Shown: positions 10,131 through 24,000 of the stretch, piece after piece
Position numbering within the stretch: position 1 is the first letter of the stretch
Layout of the letters: each line of letters starts with the position of its first letter
Origin: Camarhynchus parvulus
Taxonomy: Eukaryota; Chordata; Aves; Passeriformes; Thraupidae
Assembly (NCBI RefSeq): GCF_901933205.1
Contig: NC_044573.1
Location: forward strand, 55,311,993 to 55,375,992
DNA length: 64,000 bases
Direction of reading: 5' to 3'
Made by a program: the position numbers and the translations under genes
The notes under the pieces: generated by a model
Database searches by the model: none
Seen by the model: the letters and a program-made list of their open reading frames with translations, nothing else
What the model was told of the DNA's origin: nothing

Positions 10131-12010
10131 ATTCAAGGCGTCAGAGCCACCGAATTCTGACTTTGTCTATCACAAGATGCTCCTTCTTGACAACTGTCAT
10201 CCTCCCACATTTGTGTTTTCCCATCTTCCACTGGTGGATGATGTGGTTGTTCTTCACTTTCTCTGCATGTTTGCTGTCCTGTATGTTGGTCTGAGATTTC
10301 CATAATGTACCCAACCTCTTTTTCCTTTAATTTTGGTGTGTGTATGTCTAGGGTGTCTTTGGTTGAATCTTCTGAAGTATTTTGTTCTAGGGTTGATTTC
10401 TGAAGTCTCACACTTCCCCTTGAAATTTCTTCAGGGCTTGTGACGACTGTTAAAGAATTCTGACTTTGCCCATCTTTCAGCATCTCAGAAATTAAAGGCA
10501 GGTCCTTTGTTTTTTCCACAGTTGCATGAATTTCTGCAGACTCAGTTAAGGTAGCAGTTTTCACTGTTCCTGTTTGCTTGAGCTCTTGTTGCTTACTTCG
10601 TATCTCTTCCTCTTTTACTGGAAGCTGTTGATCTGCCTGTGTACTTCCCAGAAGTTCAGGTACAATTATATCTGATGGGCTTTTCCCTACGGACTTAATG
10701 CTCTCCTCTGACTCAAGGGCAGACGACTCTTCTGTTTCTGCAAGTTTGTGAACAGCTGACTGGATGGCATTCAATACAATTTTTGTGCTCTGGGACTCTA
10801 TGACCACAGACTGAATAACATGCTTCTGAAATTCTGGGGGGCTGGAAGAAAGACTGGGACTGGAAGGAATGCCATTGTGTTCAGCCTGCCCTGTGCTCTG
10901 GGGCCACTCTTGCTCCTCTGATACTCCATTCATGGAAGCACAAGTTACTCCAGGCTTGGATGCCTTCACACTACCAAGCTCTGCAGTTCCACAGCCTGAA
11001 CAGTCAGTGTTAGAAACTGGGACCTCTTCAGAAGCCATTTGCTCTGGTGTGGTTGCCAAGTGTACAGTTTTGGCTGTCACATCTGTGCATGTCGCAGTTT
11101 CTGCCACGACATGCTCTCCACCTGCTGCAGCTGCTAAAGCCACAGGTGTTTTCAGAGCCCCCAGGCCTTCAGCCTGTGAAAAGGCTGAGTCAGAGCCCTC
11201 CTCTTGCTGGACAGCAGTTGAACATTCACCATGTCTCACAGCTTCCTCTTTTCCATATTCAAATACTTCTTTGGCTCCATCCAGCAATTGCTCATTTTTC
11301 TTATCTTCTTTCTGGAAACCTTGACAGTTCAAGGTTTCTACAAGTTCTTGTCCTTTTCCCACAGTCTCTTCTCCAGCCAAACTGCTGGGTGTTTCACATT
11401 TCTTAGGACTTTTATCAGTGATAACAGCACTTCCATTTTCCACAATCTCTGGGCATGCTGATGATAAATTAGATGTCCCATCTGCTTTAATCTGCACAGG
11501 AGCCTCACCAACAATGGAAGTGCTCTCCAACTGTGTTTCAGATTTGAGCACAGCACCTTCCACTTCATCACTCTTGCAGGGGGTTTCAGTTGTTTTGTCT
11601 CTACATTGTGGCCCTGTGACAGGCACAGAATCTTTTGCTGCAATGTCCCTGTCACACCCACTGCTCATGCTCTGCTCAGCATCTGCAGCTGCTTCTGAGC
11701 CAACTGTTTTTGAAGGAAGGGCAGAGGCTTTTTCCTTGCTCTGCAGTAGAACCTCAGGAACACTAACTTCTGTGCTTTTTACTCCATTGTGCACAGCATC
11801 ATCTTCCCCTCTCCGGGCAGGTGTCCTGCTAGGAACTCCTTTAGTACAAACTTGCTCTTCTGAGTCAGGAATTCCATCTTGTTTCTCAGTTTTAACAGTG
11901 ACAACTGCTTCTGTGCACTCTGATCCCACAGTGAGTGTTCTGCCCTCTCCTTCAAGCTTTTCAGCTGTAAGCCCCAAGGATGAGGTTTCATCCCCTGTCT
12001 TGTCCTGAAC
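10131..12010 (-). CDS. AKAP12: AKAP12 last coding exon, with PKA RII-binding helix and stop
   Basis: A 625-codon open exon that begins VQDKTGDETSSLG and ends QSQNSVALTP, stop TGA at 10135-10133. The acceptor is a TTCTTCACAG at 12011, entered in phase 0. The exon ends two bases after the stop at a GTAAGT donor. Composition is acidic and Ser/Thr-rich, like the rest of AKAP12. The diagnostic part is the amphipathic RII-anchoring helix IVLNAIQSAVHKLAE (genomic 10780-10736, about residue 1750 of alpha), which lies at the same relative place as in mammalian gravin. The remaining sequence is weakly conserved linker. An intronless continuation from the upstream exon is not possible, because the 764 bp between them contain stops and are not a multiple of three. 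Confidence 0.93.
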
Positions 12011-15000
12011 CTGTGAAGAATTGCAACAGATCTGTGAAAAAGGGTACAAGCAGTGAGTGACCAGCAATGTTCTAGGTGAAAACCCGCAAAACCCAAAAGG
12101 ACAAGTGTTATGGGAAGAGCACACGGTGATGACATGGGGATTAGCACCTCAACAAGATCCCAGCTTGAGTCATTTCTGAGGACATGTAGCTCATTAAACA
12201 AAGGGCAACCTAAAATTAACTAAAGGAAGGGACAGCTGGCAGCACTTGAAACAAAGACTAAGCCAGAAGATGAGGAGGTAGGGAAGAAGGTAGGAATGTG
12301 CCAGCCACAGCAACTACAGCATTTAAAGCTGGAGATAGTGGTGTTGTTTCCATGTCCTCCCTTTGCAGAGGCACCTCAGCTTCACCTGTACTTCTGCCCA
12401 CAAATGAAGATACCATCCAATGTGTATGGTGTCACATGGATTACATCTGTATCTCAGGTGTTCACATAGTATCTTCAGTCACTTTGTGCAGTGCAGGAGC
12501 CCTAATGACAATCATTTCAGTACCTCTGCATCTATGCACACTATCTCCCACTCCATTATTGCATCCACCTCACTCTGAACACAAGCTGCAGTGCCTGCTG
12601 CTTCTAGATATCTGTGTATCTCTCACTGGAAATGAACTTCAGTTGCCTCAGGCAGCACAAGGAAGGTCCTTGACAGTAATATACCCATAACCTGGTTCTA
12701 AACAAGGTATAGTACCTAACACTTGCTGACTTTTACTTTGACAAATGAACCTTTGTGTTATATGCAATACTTACTGCAGGCTTTCCTTCTGGAGCACATT
12801 CATCTCTTGTCTCATCCAGTGTCAACTCTGTAATGGGCAGTTTCTCTTGCTCTGAAGGCTCCTGGTTTGCAAGCAGCTCTTCCTTGGGAGTGATGGCTTT
12901 GATGCTGTGAAACTCTTTGTCATGTGATAAAGTTTCCTCTGTTGTCATCTGCACTTCATTTACTTCTTTATGGTCTTCTACATGTCCTTGACATCCATCT
13001 GTGCTTTCTTCCATCGCAGAAGGTATTTCACTTTTCTCTGAACTTTCAGGTAATACACTCTCTTCAAGTCTGTTTTGGCCCTGAATGCTCCCTGCACTTT
13101 GCCGGGGCTGGGGGCCATCCTCTTTGTGTTCTTTTTCCAATGACTGTTCAAGCAGAACGGTCTCCTGGCCGACAACATCCCCATCTTTAGCAGCACCTTT
13201 CGCTTCTGACTCAGGTCCCTGTACTGTTGTAATTATAGTTTCTGTCACAGCTCTTTCACTAACAGGCTGTGTTACATCTGATTTTACTCTTTCAGCAACT
13301 TCATGAAGAACTTTTTGTGTCTGTTTGTCCAATTCTTTCAAATTTTGTTCTGTGGCCTCTACTTCTTGAACTGGTGTAGCTTCCTCTGTAGTATCTGGGG
13401 TTTCTAACTGTGAAACAGCAGAAACCATCTCAGTTGTCTCCTCAGCAAGGGACACTTCCATGGTTTCTTCAGCACAGGAAGCTTCTGCTGTCTCCAGAGC
13501 AGTCACAGCTTCGGAGGTTAGCTCCAGCTCACTTGCTGTGGTGTCATCACTTACATCCTTTCTAGTCTCTGGCACTGTCTCAGCAGCTACCACTGCATCC
13601 TCCACAGTAACACCTGGTTCAGCTGTTTTCTGAATTTCTTTCTCTTCCTCTTCTCTCACCTGCTCAATGCACTCTGTCAGAGCAGCAGATATCCATGATG
13701 GTGACCTTTCCTCAATGCTGCTCATTGCCCTTTCTTCTTCCACAGTGGTAACAGCAGCTGCATGTATCAGCCCTTCAGATCCTTGCCCCGTCCTTAGGGT
13801 CTCCTTTTCGGCTCTCTCTTCCTCTGAGGTTTGTTCTCTCATCGCTTCAGCATCTTTCGCTCGTTGAGCTTCCATTTTCTCCTGTTCTGCTGCTTCATAT
13901 TCAGATAAAGGAACAACAGCTGGAACATCAGAATCTTCCTCAGCTGTTTCTGCCATGTCTTCTCTTGCTTGTTTAAGATGAGCTGGTTCTGGCTTTCCAT
14001 CTGACTTTTTCTTCCTGCGCCCAGGCATCAGTTTTCTAAATGGAACCCACGATTCATCTTTTCCAGGCTCACCATCCGATGTTGAATGCTCCAGGCTAGA
14101 TCCCACAACAGAGTCTTCACTTCTCTCCTCCATTCTGGTTTTGGATCTCCTTCTTGGAGTAACTAACCTTTTAAACGATTCCCATGTTGAAATACCTTCA
14201 CTTTCAGATGGACTTCCAGCTTGTTCTGGGGAAGAATTCCCTTGTCCTTGGTCACTCTCCTGAGAGCTAGTAAGAACTGCATCTGTGGCTGTTTCTTTGC
14301 TCTGTCCAGACTCTTCTACTTTTTGGCTTTCTTCATCAGATGATGATGACTTCCTGGCTCTTTTCTTTGAAGAACCTACACATATAAAAGTTTCCCAGGA
14401 GACAGAAGTATCAACTTTTCTTTTGGGCTCTTCTGTAATTTTCTCTGGTTTCTGGTCAATCCCATTTTCTTGTATTTCTCCCTGATTTTCATCAGCAACA
14501 TTTTCAGTTGCAGATACTGCAACATTCTTTGTCTTATCAATTTCTTCTTCTTTATCACTTTCAGAAGGCCTTCTGACACGTTTCTTGGGAGTCACCATCT
14601 TTTTAAATGATGCCCAAGGTGTAACAATTTCTCTTTTTCGCTCCACATCTGTAATTGTGGCGTCTTCACTTTCAGTGACCTGCATTCCATCTGCGGATTT
14701 TTCCAAAGTGGGAATTTCATTCATCTCCTCAGGAGAAGAAGCAGAACTCTCCCCCTTTTGTTCCTCTGGGCTATCTGGGGAATCTGATAAGTGCTGAATT
14801 GGTTCACCCTGTTCCCCTAACTTAGATTCTTCTCTTTTACCTTTTTGCTTCTTTCCAGACAGTTTTTTCAATCCAGTACCTGTAAAGAGTTTCTTTAAAG
14901 GGCTACCTTGTAATTTAGTCTTTTCTTGAGAAGACAGGAGTTCTGCTTCATTTGTGATACCTTCTGGAGGCCTCTTTCCAGCTGCCTCTTCAGAAGTTAC

Positions 15001-18000
15001 TTCCATGGTTGTTTCAGTGGGTTTGACAGTATCAGTTGTATCTGTGCCAGGTTTTCCCTGTAGTCCTTCATCAGTGGGTTTGACTGACTGTTGATTATCC
15101 TCTGTGTCAGCGGATTGTTCAGAAGTAGAAGAGAGTAGAGTTGACTTTGTTTCATGTTCTTTGCTTTCTTTCTTCTCTGTGGTTCTATCCAGAGCTTCTC
15201 CCTGTGCAACATCTTCTGCTGTGGGTGACATTTTTAATTCTGCTTCCTCTGTTTTTTCATCTAATGTCTCTTTCCCAAGTAGAGCATGTTTACTTCCTTC
15301 TTTTCCTTCAGTTTTTCTAAGCTGATCACTAGAAATTTCCATTGCCACAGATCCTGTTTCACACGTCTCTTCAGAGGCTATTTCAGTTCTGTCATCTCTT
15401 CCACACTTTTCCATTGACTCCAGTTTTTCTCCCACAGGTAGGCCTTCTGAGGATGTTGTCAATTCTCCGTTCACACTGTCAGTGACAAGAGGTACCACTG
15501 ACTTTGTTTTTAGTGGTTTCTCCGTCACCTCACCTTCTTTCCCTCCTTCCTCAGTTTTTTCTTCCTCTTTACCAAGATTTTCTGGGACTTCCACCAGTTT
15601 CCTTTCTTGATCATCTTTTTTTTCCTCTGCACTTTCTTTTACAGCTGCTGGGTCCTCTTTTTGTCCCTCCTCATCATGCTTGACTACCTCTTTCTTTTCA
15701 CTTCCTTCTACTCCTGTGGCTGCCAGAGTCTTTTCTGACTCCTGCATTTCACCTTCAGTTTGCTCCTTTTCATTCGCTTCAACAGTTACTGCTGTCACAT
15801 TTCTCTCTTCATCTTGCTTCTCAGACTCAGGTTTCTCCTCCTTTTCACTGATTTCAGTTGTTAATGTTGTCTCCTCTTTTTCTATCTCCTCTTCTTTCAC
15901 AGGAGACTGTTGTTCATCTTCTTTAGGCTTCCTAAAACTTTTCTTTTTTCTAAATCCAGTCCATCCTTGAGTAAAAAGTTTTCTTAATGGTGATGCAGTT
16001 TCAGTGGCTAAGGCAACTGGCTGAGAACAAATCTCAGTTGCTTCTGGTATTTTAGGAGACTCATCTTCTGTTTTTTCATTTTTCAGTGTATCTTTGGTAT
16101 TGTCTTCTGCAGAGAGTACATCCTCAGGCACTGCTGTTTCTTCTGAGGCAACTTCTTTTTCATCATCAGCTCCTTCAGGGACCTTTGTTTCCTTTTTCAC
16201 AGTAAGCAGCTGAACTGGTTCTGATTTTCCTGTCTTTTCCTTCTTCACTGTGAATCTGAATCCAACAAATTTAAAAACCTTTTTAAAACCCAGATCATAA
16301 GACTGTGGCTCTGCCACCTGGTCTTCTGCAACTTCTTCCAAAGCTGGTAACTGCTTAATTGAATGAGCATCCTCCTTCTCAGCATCTACACCGTCCGTGG
16401 TGCCTGAGTCAGATGGATTTGTCTCCACAGTTTCAGTGTCATCCTTCACAGCTACACTGGAATGTTCTGTTTGTCCGACTGTTTAAACAACAACAAAACC
16501 CCAGTTAATTTCCTTCTAAATTTAATGTTATCTTATACCTTTATATATTTTTTCATTATTACTGATTTTCATAAACATACATTCTATTACTATCTGCATA
16601 CCTTTTCTATATGCTAGATTCTATCTAGTACATTTTTAAGAATTTGTTTCTGTTCTATGCCTATTATAATTATTTTCCTTCTTTGTATAATTCTACAATT
16701 CTTTCCACAGTTTATTTGCAAATGCACCTTTCAAGCTTATATTCTCTTATTCTATACCCTCTATACCCTGATTTTGCAGTTCTTTTTGTGTGGTTTGTGG
16801 TTTTTTTTTTACTTTAAGGCAAACTTAGGTTAAAAAAAAAATCGCAGACTATACCGAATAATATATGCAATTATTCCTGAAGCAAAGCTCAATAAATATT
16901 TCCATGCAGACAGACATATCTGAGGAAACCCAACAAACAAAAAAAAACCCTGCAAACAAACAAAGCAAAACAAAACTCAAAAAAAGCCTGTTGGCCTTAA
17001 ATGATGAAAAGAAAAGAAAGCTTATTTTACAGCTCTGTCCCAAAAGAATAGTAAGATGTGAAATCGCCCATGGGAAAACACCTGTTTTTCTGAAAACTCG
17101 TAACCCCTACAAAACAGGTGACAATGTATTGCTTTGAAGACCACAAATCTTTGGAATTCTCTATACAATATATATATGTATTCAATACATACATAGCATC
17201 ACCATCTACAGCAATTCCATGTTGTTTAGAATGAATGAGGTTGCTACAATGCAAGAAGGTAAAATCCCCCACTGCTCACATGTCTGCTTGCATTATCTTT
17301 TCTTTGAGGAAAGTTTGCGTTTTTCCTTCAAGGTCACTGGCAACCCCCCTCTCAGCCTTGCCAGGACAATTTAAGTATTATTGCTCCTCTGACCAACTCA
17401 AGCTCACAGACTGGCATTGTAAATTACATCTATGGCATATTCAAGACACCAAAAGATTCTTGGGCTTGGATGCTGTCAGGATTTCAGCTTAATATTCTCC
17501 TCGACCCTAGATTTTGTGCAACAGGCAAAAGTGCAAGGCCACAAAGGAACATACTCTTCTCTCTGACCAAACCTGTTAAGAGTGCCAATACGAAAGAAAA
17601 AATAAAATTATTTTAAAATATTCAATGTTGAACAGCAACACCCTAAAAGAAGACATGGTCCCTTTCTTTTAAGCTGTACATGTGCTACTTCAATGTTCAG
17701 AAGCAGGAGGAGACAGCTTTACAAAGCACATGATCATCAACTTCCCCGAAGTGATTTGGTTTTTATTTGAACCACCTTGAAATTGTCTCTGACTCTGCAG
17801 CTGGCCTTACTTTGCTGGAACACCTGATCTCCAGAAGTCCCTCACCGCCTCTTGCCTGGCTCTCCCTTTTCAAGGGCTGCTTCTTCAGAGGCACAGACAA
17901 TGCAGTCCAGGTAAGGCTGCAACTAACTACACAATAAGCAAAACAAAATCTACAAGGATAATGGCTTCTAACTGCTATGTAGAGGGCAAATTATGTTTTA

Positions 18001-21000
18001 CTATCAGCAGCCTACTGGTTGTTGTTTCCAAGTCAACATAAGCAAAGCTTTTTGTTTTTCCTTTATCTAACAGTGCAATATTATTTACCTCAATTGTTAA
18101 CTCCTAATTCAATTAAAAGCCTGACCTCTGCTAACATGCCAACTCCCTGAACATTTCAGACCAGAGATGTTTGAACTGAGCCACTTGTGAGGGCAAAGAA
18201 TAAGACAAAAGAGACATTATGAAGAAGCCAGAATTTTTAGTCCATTGGTAATATACCTCTTGCAAACACCAGTACAATCCACAAGCAAAATAAGTTATCA
18301 ATCAAAAACTACACTTTGTTTATTTAGTTTGTCGTTGTATAGTCTCAACATAAAAGTCAAGGAACTACTCTTGTGTCCGTGTTCGTTTATTCCTAGGTCT
18401 GGAAATAAAGTCCTTGTCATTTCCATAAAATAAAGTAATTTAACAGAAAACTGTTAAAGGCTCATTAACAGGAATTCACAAAGCTAGAGGCACTTCTTCA
18501 GAGACTATCTTCAAAACATCATATATTTTATAATTATTTAGTAACAGGTACTTTAATATATTCTTAAGCTTGTTTACACTAAAAATTATTCTTTGGCTTA
18601 ACCAGCTATGAAGCTAAATGCTTTATTTAACATTGAAGAAAAATTTCCTCATAAGCCAGGCCTCTTAGCATCTCTGCTGGAAACAAGGTCTAGAGTCTTT
18701 CTGTTTGTCCCAGCCCTGCATTAATGCAACTTGCTTATTCTTAGACACACGAAAATCTCCATCTGACATGAGTTAGATAAAGGTAGACTGAAATACAGGG
18801 TTGAGAGCAAGTGGGGAATTCTGGGTCTAAGTGAGAATGACCAGAAGTGCAGGAAGGCAGAAGGGAGTGGAGAAGTCAGAAGGGCACTTGGCTGAGCAGC
18901 CAAAGACATGGATTTCTAGGGGCTCACCTTTCCTTTTGCAAACATTCCCTGGGAACTCATGCCCTTCAAACATTGAAAAAACACTGACGTTTGAAAAAAA
19001 TTGTAAAAAGGTGACATTTCTTTTTTTATTTATTCCTAAATTTTTCCTAATTCTTTTAAGAAAACATCCCTTTGTAAGTTTCCTTCCAAATTTCCTTCCA
19101 ATTCTGTCCCAAACCAGAACAGGTGTTTAGCGTAAATTCAGTGTTTAAGATGAGTTTCAGGTATTATAGATAAATGGAATTACTGTAAGCATGGAATGAT
19201 AAAGAATATGAATAAATGAGGCATTCCATTTCCAAAGAGAGATAAGATGTAAAACCAGTATATAGAGGCATCTCTTCATATTTAAGATAAGCATTCAAAG
19301 GGTTTTTGCTTATTCTGTTTATAAAATGAGGCATTTATAACACGCTAAGATAAAGACCATGTCTCTGTAAAATGTTTTGCAAGTGAAAAGAGCAGTGACT
19401 ATTATAAAATCTGCAGGCATGGGTATGCATCACGATAGGAAATGCAATCATAAAAATAGAGAACACTGAGTTTAGAGGCAGTGATAAGCTTTCAGAACTG
19501 TTAAGTCAAGCTGACAGTAATTAGGTCTTCCTTGTGAGTCCATCCAGCAGACACACTACCTTGCAATACTTCACTAAACACAGTGCAAAAGGAAAAACTA
19601 ACAGAAATATTGACTGACTGAACACACTTACTAATACCAGTCTGAAAAGTCACAGCTATTGTACAACACATCACATTTCCATCTCTCCCTCGCGGTGCAC
19701 AATGATATACTTAAAGAGACCTAGCCCAAGCACTACCCCTTCAATTCCACCAAAGGATTTAACCTGTCCAGGAGGTATTTCATCCCCAAGATAACATTCC
19801 CGTGTCAGCTGTTAAGTGACCTGCTGCTGTTGCACCCAGTCTCTACTTTGTCTCCCTCTCTAACATTTTAAAACCCTGGAAGATTCTTTAAAACTGAATT
19901 TCTGATGCCATTCCTCAGCGTTTGAGGAAAGATGTGCCATTCAGGAAATACGCCTGCATGTTGCCAGGAGGCTGCCACTGTTGTGTGACAAAGCTCCAGT
20001 GCCATGAATATCCAAGCTGTACTGTCACAACGTAAACACCCGGAACTTTATATTTAGCAGTCAAATTCTACAGTCATGTTTTTACTAATGATACTTCAGT
20101 GCCCAAACACTGTGAGGGCAATTCTGAATGCAGAAAGGTTTGGAAGTTACTTACACAAGGCATTGCTGGTCAGAGTTCTGTAGTATGTCACTACCACAGG
20201 TATTCTGGCAAGACAACCAGCACTTTCTGAATTAATTCAGTGGTTTTGAAAGCACCTTTAAGAAACACCAGACAGGCTCATCCAAACGCTACCAGAAAAC
20301 AAAACAAAACAAATAAAGCAAAATACTGATATGAACAACATTTCCTTAGGTCCCTCCTGAGCAGGGCTGTACTTTACTAGCTATGTGCTAGGCAAGGAAT
20401 AGAATACAACAAAAATATACCTAGAGGAGGTGATAAAGATCAGGGGTGATATCATAAAATTGATACACTTAGCTTTTAAAATCCACTGTGGCTAAGGACC
20501 AACACTGAAATTCTATTTTAACTGCTTACATACCAGTTAACCTTTCAAATATTTTTAAGTGAATCAACGCGCTGCTCGTGTTTTAATAACTGTAACTTTT
20601 ATTCTGAAAGAAACTTTCAAAACTGACAGTCCTGAGGACTCAAAGGTGCTTCATTTCACAATTTCATAGGTACTTAGCCCACTGTAAGAATTTATTTCTA
20701 TTTTATTAGGAGCATGCTGATCAGGTGTTGGAGAATTAATATTTTCAGGATGACTGAACTCCTGTCTCATCCCATTAAAAATAAAATGAGTAATTAAACT
20801 CTTCTTTTTCTAGACTGACAGACATGGCTGGCAGTGCAACTTAACTGCACCCAGCTCTCATCTCTCTCCAGAAGTGAAAATGTGTTTCTCCCCTGGCAGC
20901 TGACGAAGAGTTAAAAAAAAGCACGGTGACTGCAAGAGTTAAATCCACAGCACTCTGTGGGCTTGAAGTCAACCATGTCAACATCTGGAGTTGGTTGACT

Positions 21001-24000
21001 TTTCCCCCTAAGGATTTGCAGCACGGCGCTGGATTTTTTCCATGAATTCCCTACATTCTCAATCTCTCAGATGGATGCGACACACACCCAGCGCCCACCT
21101 CGCAAACTCCTCTGGCCACTGCAAGGCTCCAGAGGACTTTGTACTGTTTTCATTTATTCAGTGTTTAGGGCCAAATCGTGCTGCTGGTCACATACAAACT
21201 CTCTCACTAGGTTTGCATGAGCAAAAGCAAATGCTGCAGCCCTGAGATGTATGTTACAACAATTTGACTTTGTTGTGTCTAGATTTGCTACAAATACAAC
21301 TTGTAAAAAAGCCACAAACAAACCACCAGCTGCTGCTCTAAAACTCATATGACACAATCAGAAGGCCATCAAAAAAATCTGAATCAAGACTGTATTTGTC
21401 AAATGCTGTTTTCTCTTAACTGCACAATTCTTCTAATTATCATTAGAAACATTAATAACAATATAAAGAAAGGATAAAAATTGATACAAGTAATTAAAAA
21501 CCAAGACACAGCCCAAAATTACAGTATCTGTGAAAAACCTACCCTGAACAGATTTATTTAGAATAAAGTAGCTATTTGGAATTATTTGTGAAATTGAGCA
21601 CTTTAGCATTAAAAAAAAAAAAAAAAAAAAAGAAAACCAATCTGTGCTTTTAAGTTTCCACTGCAGAGTGTACAAACTGGGCATTATACCACAAATTCGA
21701 TTATTTTAATTACAAGTTTCAGAAGGTTTGGTTTAATAAATGAAACACACTACTCACTTCACAGTAAAAAAATAACGCAGAAATATAATTATGTTTTATC
21801 CTTCTAACAATTCAATTTTTTTAAACTACAAATGTGACATTGCTGCTTCTTAACAATGTATTTTTCACAAATTCTTCCTTCCTTTGCCCGCCACACACCA
21901 TTATTTAATTCCACTTCAATGTACAAATAATTCTTCCATAGAAAGCACATACTATGCCCTTCTCCCTTCTATTCACTCAATTTTCCAAGGACTGACTTTC
22001 CACGTTCATTGCAGGGAACAAGTTCTTTCAGATTAATTAAAGAATGAGGGAGGATTTACAGAGATTTCTGCATGCTAAATCTCACTGTGCATCCATGCAA
22101 TTCATGCACTTTTCAACCATGTTGTTATTTCAAAGCTTTTGAAACAAGTACTACGTAGTCTTCAGTTCTCTGGTACTTTGGTGGCAACTGAACAGTTAGG
22201 TTTTAAAATCTCACATATATTCACGATCATTTTTAAAATCAGAAAAAAGGAACAAGCTGCAAAATACCTATTATTTTTCAGGGCTTAGAGCTCCTTTAGA
22301 AAGCAAAAGCAGCATCCCCAGAAAACGACATCATAGAAAAGTAACTGAACAAACAAACAAACAAAACCCCCAAACACACAATCATTTTGACTATGATACT
22401 GTAGCATTCTAACATTCCCAAAAAAATCTTTATTTTTAGAAGATTTTGATTTAGCTGTACTTGTCTGCTCCAACCCAGAGCTTCTCAAATTCCAATTCTG
22501 AGCCCAGCTTCTCAAATTCCAGCAGGAAAAGTTATGTATTTCATTTATTCAAGATAAAGATATTTCTTTTTTCATTTCAGTGTTTCAAGGAACAGCCCTA
22601 AAAACCAGAAAACACTGTAGTTCTTTAAAAACAAACAGAAGCCTTTTAAAGCCAGAAGTGTCACTAGCTATGGCTTAGATATAGTTGCTGTAGTTAAAAA
22701 TTCTTCATTAAATACGCTCACAATAATAAACTGCTCTCGGACCAGCACAGCTGTTCTGCTTGGGAACCAAACCAGCATGTTACAAATATTTATGAAATTT
22801 CATGGTTAGACATGCTGTCCACATTACACATTCAGTGACTTGGTTCTGCTTCTTAAAATAAAATTTATTCACCAAGCGTAAGATAGACACAACTCTAGCA
22901 CTTGGGTCTTTAAGGGGAAAAAAAATTCATGGCTCCATTAGCAACAAGGATGGGATAAGCAATACAGGCCAGTAAACCCTGGGACATTTTTGAGAACCCC
23001 TAATGATTAATGAACAATGAAAAGCAGATTGAAATTTTTTCTTTATCAAAACGACCACATAAAGACTAATGTAAACATCACAAACTCACCACAAAGGAGA
23101 TGAAGCTGCATCTGCACTAATTAGACACATGACAGCTTAATATACTCCTGCATACCAATAAGCAGAAGTTCTCTGTCCCTTCCAAGAAACGGTAACACAT
23201 ACCACAAGCTAAATGCAGTTCTTGGGAAATGTACTACAGAAGCAGATGTGCTGCAGTGAAAATTTAAGGTTCTTCCACAGGAATTATTAAATAAGGAAAA
23301 CCTCAAACAATCAAAACTGTGCAAGCCTATAAAAGACATTGCTTTTGAAAAACAGTTTAACCTTTAATTGCTAACAATAAAAGGAAATAAAAAAAATAGA
23401 GAACCCTTGAGGAAAAAGACTCAGCATGTGATAAGCTCATTAAGCATCGAGTTTAATGAAAACCCTATTGTAAACAGCAGTAGGATATCTCCTCCACTAC
23501 TCACTGATTCAAATCACGTACAGTCTTCCCCAGGGCCCGCTCCAAATGGAGCCGCACTTCCACAGGCTTTGTTGTCCACATGTATTGTAAAGTTAGAGTA
23601 TTTTGCATGAATAAACTCCCCCTATTTGTTGAATTCATTCACTGGCTCTAGCAAACAATATACAAGAGAGTAATTATTACTATAATGAAATAAAGATTTC
23701 CTAGATAGCTAGAGCCATATTTCATCAATCTGAGAAAAATTCCGATGCAAATTAGCTATCTTTAAGGAAAAAAACATAAAAAACCCGGGGTTTGTTTATT
23801 TAAATTTAACAACAGCACTTTGTCTCCCAGAGAAAGACGTAAGTTTTTTGAAAAAACGTTATGTTTTTTCTTTTAATTCTTTGCTCCTCCAAAACTCATC
23901 TTTTCAGCAAGTCCAATCAGTTTACAGTATTAGCTCTCAGCTTCAGTGGCTTGTGTGCTAATTCCTTAAGTAAGATGTGTGGAGTTCAGCACACAGGAGC

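Noticed and set aside
10869..15970. Plus-strand open frames across the AKAP12 coding exons (up to 196 codons)
   Set aside because: Antisense shadows of the AKAP12 reading frame, Ser/Leu/Cys-rich because they complement Glu/Lys/Thr codons.
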